Assembly (NCBI GenBank): GCA_949296425.1
Contig: CASFPN010000018.1
Span: forward strand, 1-34,503
Source of the DNA: an uncultured bacterium
GTDB lineage: Bacteria > Cyanobacteriota > Vampirovibrionia > Gastranaerophilales > Gastranaerophilaceae
DNA: 34,503 bases
Reading direction: 5' to 3'
The notes under the pieces were generated by a model that saw only the letters and a list, made by a program, of their open reading frames with translations, did not search any database and had not been told where the DNA came from. A program made the position numbers and the translations under genes. Positions 1 through 6,368 of the stretch are shown here, in pieces. Within the stretch, counting starts at the first letter, position 1. Every line of letters begins with the position of its first letter.

Positions 1-140
1 GATAATTCCAAAAGAAAAAACATAAACATAACCTCCCTTGCAAAGGGAGGGGGACCGCGCAAGCGGTGGAGATAATTCCAAAAGAAAAAACATAAACATA
101 ACCTCCCTTGCAAAGGGAGGGGGACCGCGCAAGCGGTGGA
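1..140. repeat. Two perfect tandem copies of a 70-bp palindromic repeat
   Basis: Positions 1-70 and 71-140 are identical. Each copy has an A-rich lead and then two hairpins. The first has arms CCTCCCTT and AAGGGAGG around GCA. The second has arms ACCGC and GCGGT around a GCAA (GNRA-type) loop, and the unit ends in GGTGGA. A diverged copy of the two-hairpin core sits inside the methyltransferase gene at about 1742-1790, so this is an interspersed family. The left edge may continue outside the window. The final GGTGGA plus the next bases GG makes a Shine-Dalgarno for the gene starting at 152. Confidence 0.9.
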
Positions 141-151
141 GGGATTTTAAC

Positions 152-799
152 ATGAAAAAATTCTTTTTAACAACAGCAATAATGTTACTGATATCTTTAC
201 AAGGATTGTGTGCCGATGTAATTCCACAGAATGTAAGCCTTGAAAATACAAACACATTCGGACTTTATCAGGTTCCTTCAAAAATGACTTTATACGAACA
301 ACCGTCTGAAAAATCACATATTCTCCACAGCATAAGTTTCAGCGGCGAAAAAATTTTCCCTCCGGAAATAAAAGCAGACGATCTGTTTGTAGTATTTATA
401 CCGTCCAAAAACCTGGGGCTTCTTGCCGTATCTGATGAAACTGAAGAGTGGGTTCAGGTAATTTATAACAATAATACGGGCGCAAAAGGATGGCTGAAAA
501 AAGATGAAGACCCATACAGATTTATGACCTGGGTAATGTTTTACAATATGTACGGACGGAAATACGGATTAAAAATACTTAAAGAAGCTCCTGACAGCGT
601 AAAAGATCTTCACACATCAACTGATGACAAATCACAGGTTGTCAGTACAATAAATATGCCGCAAAAAATAAATCTAAACGTCATCAGGGGCAACTGGGCA
701 CTGGTAAGCGTTTACGATATAGACAGGGTGCCCAAAACTGGTTATGTCAGATGGCGCAGTGATAATGGGGTTAAATATTATTTTCCGAACCTTAAATAG
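152..799 (+). CDS. Secreted SH3-like domain protein
   Basis: A 215-residue protein with a typical signal peptide (MKKFF, then a hydrophobic run ending near LCA). The mature part has two stretches that look like bacterial SH3 modules. The first has LYEQPSEKS followed by WVQVIYNN and GAKGWLKK. The second has DLHTSTDDKSQVVSTI followed by GNWALVSVYD and GYVRWR. Such domains usually bind cell-wall peptides or envelope partners. I chose ATG 152 because GGAGG lies about nine bases upstream and the signal peptide begins there. The reading frame stays open upstream into the 70-bp repeat (TSLAKGGGPRKRWRD), but this is probably not translated. The exact family is not recognised. Confidence 0.75.
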   Translation: MKKFFLTTAIMLLISLQGLCADVIPQNVSLENTNTFGLYQVPSKMTLYEQPSEKSHILHSISFSGEKIFPPEIKADDLFVVFIPSKNLGLLAVSDETEEWVQVIYNNNTGAKGWLKKDEDPYRFMTWVMFYNMYGRKYGLKILKEAPDSVKDLHTSTDDKSQVVSTINMPQKINLNVIRGNWALVSVYDIDRVPKTGYVRWRSDNGVKYYFPNLK

Positions 800-900
800 A
801 GATTAAGAAAATAAGCATCAACCAGGCTATTTTTTATCAGCATATATTCCATATCTTCTTTACAATCCGAAAAAAAAGCTCGACAATAAGTTGTGTTTGT

Positions 901-917
901 TGTAGTGTAAAACTACA
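901..917. promoter_or_regulatory. Small inverted repeat ahead of rplI
   Basis: TGTAGT (901-906) and ACTACA (912-917) form a perfect 6-bp stem with a 5-base loop, 34 bases before the rplI start. A TATAAA-like box follows at 928-933, but I see no convincing -35 at normal spacing. It could be an operator or part of the leader. It has no T-tract, so it is not a terminator for the upstream gene. Confidence 0.3.
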
Positions 918-951
918 TGCAACTTGATATAAATAGCAAAGGAGAATTATT

Positions 952-1449
952 ATGCAGGTTATATTGAAAAAAGATGTACAGAACCTCGGTGAAGCAGGCG
1001 ACATCGTTAATGTAAAAGACGGTTACGCAAGAAACTTCCTGCTTCCTCAATCTGTTGCAGAAGTAGCTACTAAAGGCGCTTTGGAAAACAGAGAAAAGAA
1101 TTTGGCAAGAATTAAGGCTAAACAAGAAAAATTACACGCAGAAGCTTTGGAAACAGCTAAAAAAATCGAAGAATTTGCAAAACTTGAGCTTTCCGCTAAA
1201 GCAGGAGAATCAGGCAAATTGTTCGGTACAATAACTACAAAAAAACTCGCTGAAGAACTTCTTGCAAAATCAGGTATTGAAGTTGACAGAAAAAATGTTT
1301 CTTTAAATGCCCCGATCAACAAAGTCGGTGAATACAAAATGCTTATCAAACTTACTTCAAAAGTAAAATGCGAACTTGACGTTGTTGTTACAGCTTCCGA
1401 AGTACTCAAAGAATCAGTAGAAGAAGTTGAAGAAACAACCGAAGAATAA
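952..1449 (+). CDS. rplI: 50S ribosomal protein L9 (bL9)
   Basis: 165 residues. The N-terminal domain is the family signature: MQVILKKDVQNLGEAGDIVNVKDGYARNFLLP, quoted here by its ends MQVILKKDVQNLG and GYARNFLLPQ. A long charged helix follows (about residues 40-75), then a C-terminal rRNA-binding domain with GKLFGTITTK. The tail is acidic (VEEVEETTEE). bL9 binds 23S rRNA near the L1 stalk and helps hold the reading frame. AAGGAG lies eight bases before ATG 952. The next gene begins nine bases after the stop, so the methyltransferase is probably cotranscribed. Confidence 0.97.
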   Translation: MQVILKKDVQNLGEAGDIVNVKDGYARNFLLPQSVAEVATKGALENREKNLARIKAKQEKLHAEALETAKKIEEFAKLELSAKAGESGKLFGTITTKKLAEELLAKSGIEVDRKNVSLNAPINKVGEYKMLIKLTSKVKCELDVVVTASEVLKESVEEVEETTEE

Positions 1450-1458
1450 GGATATTTG

Positions 1459-2574
1459 ATGGCTGACGATTTGAAACTCAACTGTCTGGCAATCGGATCA
1501 TTGCCCTATAAAAATTTAGATGATGCGATGGTCGTTGTAACAAAAGATTTCAAATCAATTCCTTTCTGGCCGCAATTGCCTAAAATAAGTAAAAACGAAG
1601 ATATGATTGTCCAATTTTTGGAAAACATGCCTTCGTTTTTTTTCGATAAAAAATCAGGCAAAACTTATCTTGAAACAGAAAGCGACAAATTTTTTTCAGA
1701 TATTGAACAATTCTTCTGCGATTATGAAAAAATTATTTCTTATACCTCCCTTGCAAAGGGAGAGGATCCGCGTAAGCGATGGAGAGATTTACCCGACGCA
1801 ATAGAAAAATATGCTATAAATTATTCTTTATCGTTTCCTAAATTCATTGATATAGTAAAAGAAATAAAACCATCATACGCCAAAGGCCAAATTGTCGGGC
1901 CTTTCACGCTTGCCGCAACTCTTGTTGACAAAACCGGCAGATGTGCAATATATGATGAAACATTAAGGGAAATTATCGTTAAAACCCTTACAATAAAAGC
2001 TTTATGGCAGATTAAACAAATCAAATCCGCAAACAGCAATACTATCCCTATAATCTTTATTGATGAACCCTCAATATCACAACTTGGAACATCAGCATTC
2101 ATAACAATTACGCACGAAGAAGTTATTTCAATGTTGAAAGAAATTTCAGATATAATAAAAGCAAACGGAGCTTTAAGCGCCATCCACTGCTGCGGCAAAT
2201 GCGACTGGACAATACCTGTAAAAGCCGGAGTTGACATAATTAATCTTGATGCTTACGCTTATGCACAAAATTTAAGCCTTTTTGATAATTATCTAAAACC
2301 TTATTTTGAACAAGGGAAAAAAATTGCTTGGGGAGTTGTTCCAACGCTCAATGAGGAGTTGCTTGAAAAAGCCGATTTAAGTAAAATGGTTAAGATTTTT
2401 GAAAAAGCTGTAAACTATTTGACTGAAAAAGGAATTGATGAGAAAATTATTATAGATAATTCTCTGATAACTCCTTCCTGCGGTGCAGGCTCACTAAGTG
2501 AAGCTCTTGCTCTAAAAGCAATGGATTTAACAAAACAATTATCAGAGAGTTTGAAAGAAAGGTATTTAATTTGA
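1459..2574 (+). CDS. UroD/MetE-like zinc methyltransferase (possible core-MetE methionine synthase)
   Basis: 371 residues of the TIM-barrel superfamily that includes uroporphyrinogen decarboxylase, MtaA and the C-terminal half of cobalamin-independent methionine synthase. Visible landmarks are GQIVGPFTLAATL, FIDEPSISQLG (Asp202-Glu203-Pro204), the zinc-type motif His243-Cys244-Cys245 within AIHCCGKCDW, and a late Cys341 in LITPSCGAGS. That order (H-x-C, then a distal Cys) matches thiol-activating zinc methyltransferases, not UroD itself. It is far shorter than full MetE and lacks the folate-binding N-terminal half. ATG 1459 has AAGGA six bases upstream. The stop overlaps the CooC-like gene as TTGA. 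Residues about 96-111 are translated from a palindromic repeat. Transfer of methyl from a corrinoid protein to homocysteine is inferred from the CooC, FolD and AcsC/D-like genes in the window. Confidence 0.75.
   Translation: MADDLKLNCLAIGSLPYKNLDDAMVVVTKDFKSIPFWPQLPKISKNEDMIVQFLENMPSFFFDKKSGKTYLETESDKFFSDIEQFFCDYEKIISYTSLAKGEDPRKRWRDLPDAIEKYAINYSLSFPKFIDIVKEIKPSYAKGQIVGPFTLAATLVDKTGRCAIYDETLREIIVKTLTIKALWQIKQIKSANSNTIPIIFIDEPSISQLGTSAFITITHEEVISMLKEISDIIKANGALSAIHCCGKCDWTIPVKAGVDIINLDAYAYAQNLSLFDNYLKPYFEQGKKIAWGVVPTLNEELLEKADLSKMVKIFEKAVNYLTEKGIDEKIIIDNSLITPSCGAGSLSEALALKAMDLTKQLSESLKERYLI
1742..1790 (+). repeat. Palindromic repeat inserted in-frame in a coding region
   Basis: About 48 bp here align without gaps to the core of the 70-bp repeat at positions 1-140. 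The first 19 bases (ACCTCCCTTGCAAAGGGAG) are identical and the rest differ at a handful of positions. The reading frame is kept. The element encodes TSLAKGEDPRKRWRDL (residues 96-111), against TSLAKGGGPRKRWRDF in the open frame through the intergenic copy. The second hairpin is weakened here (TCCGC GTAA GCGAT). It resembles in concept the in-frame palindromic elements of Rickettsia, but the sequence is different. Confidence 0.88.
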
Positions 2575-3323
2575 CATTTAAACTGGCATTAACAGGAAAA
2601 AGCGGAAGCGGAAAAACAACAATAACAAAAGCGTTTTTAAGAATTTTTCAGGAATATTTCCCCGATAAATCAATACTTTTGTTTGACAACGATTTAACCG
2701 GCGAACTGGGGCACAGCTTCGGACTTGATATAAGAAACACAATTTACGGAATAAGAAGCGGGAAACACGAATATAAAACAGGAATCCCCGAAGGGATGAG
2801 CAAACAGGAGTTTGTTGAATGGGCAATGGAAGATATTGTCGTATCTTTGTATGACAATGTAGATATAATTGTTTCATGGTTTGTCGGCTCAAAAGATTGC
2901 CGCTGTCCGATTACAGGACAGATAAATGATGCTGTTTTAAAACTTTTACAAAGATATGATATCGTAATTTTTGACTGCGAATTTGATCTTAAATATTTAA
3001 ACCAGCTTGTTGATACGGATATAGATACAACACTCATTGTTGCAAACCCGACTGATGAAAGCGCACATCTTGCCAAGCGTATTGAAGAATTTAGTGCAAA
3101 ATACGCTGCAGGAAACCAGCTCGGGGTTATAATAAATAAAGTTGAAAACACCGATTTAACCTCCGTTTATGAACTTTTAAAACGGTATGACTTAGATGTT
3201 TTGGGTGTCGTCCCATTTGATGATGATTTAACAAACAAGTCAATTGAGCGCGAGTCAAAACTTGTTCAGGAGGCAATAAAGCAGTTTTATTTCCGGTTAA
3301 ATTTACCACAAATAAGGGAGTAA
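2571..3323 (+). CDS. CooC-like ATPase (metallocofactor maturation / corrinoid protein accessory)
   Basis: 250 residues of the MinD/ParA-type P-loop family. The N-terminus KLALTGKSGSGKTT is a deviant Walker A with both lysines (Lys10 and Lys15). A Cys110-Arg-Cys112 motif (GSKDCRCP) matches the C-x-C metal-binding motif that sets CooC proteins apart from other ParA relatives. DIVIFDCEFDL fits the Walker B region. CooC-type proteins use ATP to load nickel or mature CO dehydrogenase/acetyl-CoA synthase, and relatives accompany corrinoid iron-sulfur proteins. The TTG start at 2571 overlaps the previous stop by four bases, and AAAGG lies upstream at suitable distance. folD starts two bases after the stop. 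No CO dehydrogenase gene is in the window. Confidence 0.78.
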   Translation: MTFKLALTGKSGSGKTTITKAFLRIFQEYFPDKSILLFDNDLTGELGHSFGLDIRNTIYGIRSGKHEYKTGIPEGMSKQEFVEWAMEDIVVSLYDNVDIIVSWFVGSKDCRCPITGQINDAVLKLLQRYDIVIFDCEFDLKYLNQLVDTDIDTTLIVANPTDESAHLAKRIEEFSAKYAAGNQLGVIINKVENTDLTSVYELLKRYDLDVLGVVPFDDDLTNKSIERESKLVQEAIKQFYFRLNLPQIRE

Positions 3324-3325
3324 AA

Positions 3326-4159
3326 ATGGCAGTTATTTTAGACGGTAAAAAATTAAGAGATAAAATATTTGCAAATCTTAAAGCAAAGACTGACAGCATG
3401 CCTGTCAAACCGACGCTTGCAGTAATTCTTGCAGGGGATAATCCGTCAAGCATAATATATGTAAACAACAAAAAGAAATGCGCTGAAAAACTCGGGATAA
3501 ATTCCACTGTTATAACTTATTCATCGGATGTAAAAGAAAGCGAACTCCTTAATAAAGTCAATGAACTTAACAACAATAAAAATGTAACGGCAATTCTTGT
3601 ACAGCTTCCGCTGCCTGAGCATATTAACCAATTTAATATAATAGATGCAATAGCTCCGGAAAAAGACGTTGACGGACTTACTACTTATAACAGCGGCAAA
3701 CTTTTTTCGGGAGAAAAACCTTTTGTTTATCCATGTACTCCAAAAGGTATAATGTTATTACTGGATGAATACGGTATTGAAATTGAAGGTAAACACGCAG
3801 TTGTCATAGGACGTTCAAATCTTGTGGGCAAGCCTGTTGCGCAGATGCTTTTGAACAGAAATGCAACGGTTACAATGTGTCACAGCAAAACAAAAAACCT
3901 CTCAGACATAACAAAAACTGCTGATATATTAATTTCAGCAGTTGGGAAAAAAATTATAGGGGAAAATATGTTGAAAAATAATTGTGTCGTTATTGATGTG
4001 GGAATTTTCAGAGATGACCGCGGAAAAATATCCGGCGATGTCGATTTTGAAGCAGCTTCAAAAATTGCTTCATATATCACGCCTGTTCCAGGCGGTGTCG
4101 GTCCTATGACCATTGCATCATTGATGTTGAATACCGTTGAACTTGCCGCAAATAGTTAA
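3326..4159 (+). CDS. folD: Bifunctional methylenetetrahydrofolate dehydrogenase / methenyltetrahydrofolate cyclohydrolase
   Basis: 277 residues, normal for FolD. It interconverts 5,10-methylene-THF and 10-formyl-THF through methenyl-THF, using NADP. The catalytic Tyr45-x3-Lys49 lies in SIIYVNNKKK. Other family blocks are VQLPLPEHI, PEKDVDGLT, PCTPKGIMLLL, the Rossmann-site GRSNLVGKPVAQML and the C-terminal TPVPGGVGPMTIASLM. AAGGGAG ends just before the preceding stop and positions ATG 3326. It is the third gene of a tightly packed methyltransferase-cooC-folD run, which puts one-carbon folate chemistry beside a corrinoid-type methyl-transfer gene set. Confidence 0.97.
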   Translation: MAVILDGKKLRDKIFANLKAKTDSMPVKPTLAVILAGDNPSSIIYVNNKKKCAEKLGINSTVITYSSDVKESELLNKVNELNNNKNVTAILVQLPLPEHINQFNIIDAIAPEKDVDGLTTYNSGKLFSGEKPFVYPCTPKGIMLLLDEYGIEIEGKHAVVIGRSNLVGKPVAQMLLNRNATVTMCHSKTKNLSDITKTADILISAVGKKIIGENMLKNNCVVIDVGIFRDDRGKISGDVDFEAASKIASYITPVPGGVGPMTIASLMLNTVELAANS

Positions 4160-4293
4160 CTTTGTTTATTCCATACATTCTGATAAGAAAGGGTGAACAA
4201 ATTTACTAATCTTGAGTTCCGGCGCTTTCGCTTTGAATGACGGTCATTTGTCTGTTTAAGACACTGGACTGAGAATTGGATTACCTGCCGTTA

Positions 4294-4617
4294 CTAGCTG
4301 CCAATCAGGTTCAATGTGCAGGAAGATTTAATGTTGTTATTTACAAGGTTCTTCAAGCTTGAAATCTCATTTTCAATCAATGTAATCTGTGACTCAAGTG
4401 AATCCTGCCTTGTTTCAAGATATGATTCCGTTTGTTGAAGTTCTACATAATACGGATCATTCTCTAAATCACCATCATCTCCGAGGTCTTCGGCTCTCTC
4501 ACCCATTTGTTTGGTAATGTAGTTAGCTCTGCTCATTATAATCGTCTGTTCAAATTGCAGCTGGCTCTTCTGCAATGTGAATAAATTTTTCTGTGCATCA
4601 ATCGCTAAAAAAGTCAT
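4294..4617 (-). CDS. Small coiled-coil protein of unknown function
   Basis: 107 residues, mostly helical and charged, with no signal peptide or membrane segment. Heptad-like stretches cover QQTESYLETRQDSLESQITLIENEISSLKNLV. An acidic patch GERAEDLGDDGDLENDPYYVELQQ sits in the middle. I do not recognise the family. The start is supported by AAGGAGA seven bases upstream of the ATG at 4617. It stands alone and converges with folD. The upstream region shares the motif ATATAAAGTATTTTT (+ strand) with another unknown gene, the one starting at 19651. Confidence 0.65.
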   Translation of the reverse strand: MTFLAIDAQKNLFTLQKSQLQFEQTIIMSRANYITKQMGERAEDLGDDGDLENDPYYVELQQTESYLETRQDSLESQITLIENEISSLKNLVNNNIKSSCTLNLIGS

Positions 4618-5111
4618 CTCATCTCTCCTTATGTTTGTACTCTCTTACACATATAAAGTATTTTTAAAATCTCCAATTTCACAAAGTGTATTTTTTGTTA
4701 CATTTATTTACATAATAAAAATTATCGGCAACTAAAAACAAACTAATCGTACTTTATTTGCCTCCGTCGGGCCTTACAGGGGCACTTTTGGCGGCAAAAG
4801 TGCCTCAAAACCGGCGACACACATTCACTAATAATTTGCAAGGCTCAGCATACAGGCGTGTAAACTCGTTTTATAATCCGTCATGCTGAACTTGTTTCAG
4901 CATCTTTTTATCGCTCAAACAATACACGCCTTTGACATTTCCTTCGCCTGCAATTATTGCTCGTTCCGTTATCGTCGCATTATTTATTTTACGTGTGCGA
5001 ATGCACACAGTAATGACTTATTGTCTTAACGTCCTATTGACTTATTGTCTTTTGATAATTTTTGTTATGTCATTTTTTTGTTATAATAAGCGTAGAAAGA
5101 AAGGATGTACT
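4618..5111. other. Repeat-rich intergenic region between the coiled-coil gene and trpS
   Basis: No convincing gene. It holds a perfect 10-bp hairpin with GCGG loop (GGCACTTTTG at 4781-4790, CAAAAGTGCC at 4795-4804). A nested inverted repeat follows, with outer arms AGGCGTGTA (4854-4862) and TACACGCCT (4923-4931) and inner arms ATGCTGAA (4883-4890) and TTCAGCAT (4896-4903). There is also a 6-bp hairpin GTGTGC/GCACAC (4993-5008) and a direct repeat TGACTTATTGTCTT at 5014-5027 and 5038-5051. The trpS promoter follows. An open frame from 4932 that runs into trpS is probably not translated. Confidence 0.7.
5082..5087 (+). promoter_or_regulatory. -10 box of the trpS promoter
   Basis: A consensus TATAAT lies 24 bases before the trpS start, leaving room for the AAGGA ribosome site at 5101-5105. 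The -35 region is poor: TTGTTA at 5062-5067 is only 14 bases away. I see no T-box or attenuator-like structure between this box and the gene. Confidence 0.5.
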
Positions 5112-6113
5112 ATGGCAGACAGAATTGTATCAGGTATGCGCCCGACAGGAAAACTACATTTCGGACACTATTTGGGTGTTATTCAAAACTGGGTTGAACT
5201 ACAGTATAAATACGAAAGTTTTTTCTTCGCGGCTGACTGGCACGCACTTACAACTAAATACGACAAAACAGAAACCCTGAAAAATGACGTCAGAGATGTA
5301 ATTATAGACTGGCTTGCCTGCGGAATAGACCCGAAAGTTTCAACAATATATGTTCAATCTCTTGTTCCGGAAATAGCCGAACTTAACATATATTTAGGCA
5401 TGATTACCCCGCAAAACTGGGTTGAACGTGATCCTTGCCTTAAAGATATGGCAAAAATTTTAAGAACAAAAGAAGGCGCCGGTTCACAGATTAATTACGG
5501 ATTAATGGGATATCCAGTTTTGATGAGTGCTGATATTATGATGTTTAACTCAACATATATTCCAGTCGGAATAGACCAGGTTGCACATATCGAAATTACA
5601 AGAGATATAGCCAGAAGATTTAATAATATCTACAAAACTGATTTCTTTAACGAACCAAAACCTTTATTAAACAACTGCTCGTTAATCTGCGGATTAGACG
5701 GGAATAAAATGGGTAAATCTTTCCAAAATGACATAAAAATATCGGATACTGATGAAGTTACCGCAAAAAAAGTCATGACAGCAATAACTGACAGAAGCCG
5801 AATGAGAAAAGATGACCCGGGACATCCAGATGAATGCGAAGTTGCATTTAAATACTGGCAGATATTCGCTGCACAGGACGAAGTTCAAACAGTCAGATGC
5901 GAATGTGAAAAAGGACTTAGAGGATGCGCTGATTGTAAACGTATGTTAGGAAAAGTTATCAATGAAAAATTTGCGCCTATAAGAGAAAAACGCAAATACT
6001 ACGAAGAACACCCCCAAGAAGTTGACAAAATTATCAAAGAAGGCTCTGAAAAAGCCAGAGAAGAAGCGCAAAAAGTTATTAAAGAAGTAAGAAATATAAT
6101 CAAAATGTATTAA
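5112..6113 (+). CDS. trpS: Tryptophanyl-tRNA synthetase
   Basis: 333 residues, a standard bacterial TrpRS (class Ic). It charges tRNA-Trp with tryptophan. The ATP-site HIGH-like motif is HFGHYLG near residue 20 and the KMSKS-like loop is GNKMGKSFQND. Substrate-pocket blocks GLMGYPVLMSADIMMF and YIPVGIDQVAHIE are intact. I chose ATG 5112 (MADRIVSGMRPTG) because AAGGA is six bases upstream and homologues begin this way. It is a single-gene unit with its own -10 box, and a hairpin follows the stop. Confidence 0.97.
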   Translation: MADRIVSGMRPTGKLHFGHYLGVIQNWVELQYKYESFFFAADWHALTTKYDKTETLKNDVRDVIIDWLACGIDPKVSTIYVQSLVPEIAELNIYLGMITPQNWVERDPCLKDMAKILRTKEGAGSQINYGLMGYPVLMSADIMMFNSTYIPVGIDQVAHIEITRDIARRFNNIYKTDFFNEPKPLLNNCSLICGLDGNKMGKSFQNDIKISDTDEVTAKKVMTAITDRSRMRKDDPGHPDECEVAFKYWQIFAAQDEVQTVRCECEKGLRGCADCKRMLGKVINEKFAPIREKRKYYEEHPQEVDKIIKEGSEKAREEAQKVIKEVRNIIKMY

Positions 6114-6164
6114 AAAAAACACCGGGCAGACACAAAATAAACGGAGTAGTATTGTGTCTGCCCG
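6109..6164 (-). terminator. Intrinsic terminator (minus strand)
   Basis: A perfect 13-bp stem, CGGGCAGACACAA (6123-6135) and TTGTGTCTGCCCG (6152-6164), with a 16-base loop. On the minus strand it is followed by GTG and a run of eight T, as in a Rho-independent terminator. It would end transcripts coming leftward from the glycosidase/lpt genes. On the plus strand no T-run follows, so it is a weaker stop for trpS. Confidence 0.75.
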
Positions 6165-6368
6165 TAATCCGCGACTATGACTGCGGGTTTAAAGGAGTAT
6201 CCTTTCATAAAAATAGCCGTTATACAACGGCCATATCAAATTTGGTAAAAGGTTAGTGTGTAGGAGAAAATAAAGAAAAAGAAAATGGTTTATATCTCAT
6301 GTATTCCACTTTGTGAGATATCTTTAACATATATTAAGTATATATTTTACAATTATTAATATTTCTCT
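6165..6368 (-). ncRNA. Candidate structured 3' region or small RNA with several hairpins
   Basis: Upstream of the terminator (minus strand) are three more perfect hairpins in a row: GCCGTT/AACGGC (6216-6231), AAAGGA/TCCTTT (6191-6205) and CCGC/GCGG (6169-6186). The first is followed on the minus strand by TATTTTT. There is no coding frame. It may be the 3' untranslated region of the glycosidase mRNA, a processed small RNA or a set of stacked terminators. The functional call is a guess; the hairpins are plain in the sequence. Confidence 0.35.

Noticed and set aside
38-151. N-terminal extension of the SH3-like protein through the 70-bp repeat
   Set aside because: The open frame crosses the repeat, but a clean signal peptide and ribosome site sit at ATG 152. 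The extension would bury the signal peptide.
1047-1481. 144-codon open frame antisense to rplI
   Set aside because: Ser/Thr-rich shadow of a well-conserved gene, with no ribosome site and no family similarity.
1459-2574. Heme-pathway uroporphyrinogen decarboxylase (hemE)
   Set aside because: The H-x-C and distal Cys zinc motifs and the neighbours point to a thiol methyltransferase; no heme genes are adjacent.
4932-5111. Upstream extension of trpS
   Set aside because: The added residues have no TrpRS similarity and cross the -10 box; AAGGA marks ATG 5112.
5000-5111. T-box or attenuator controlling trpS
   Set aside because: No T-box sequence, specifier stem or terminator/antiterminator pair could be seen in the leader.
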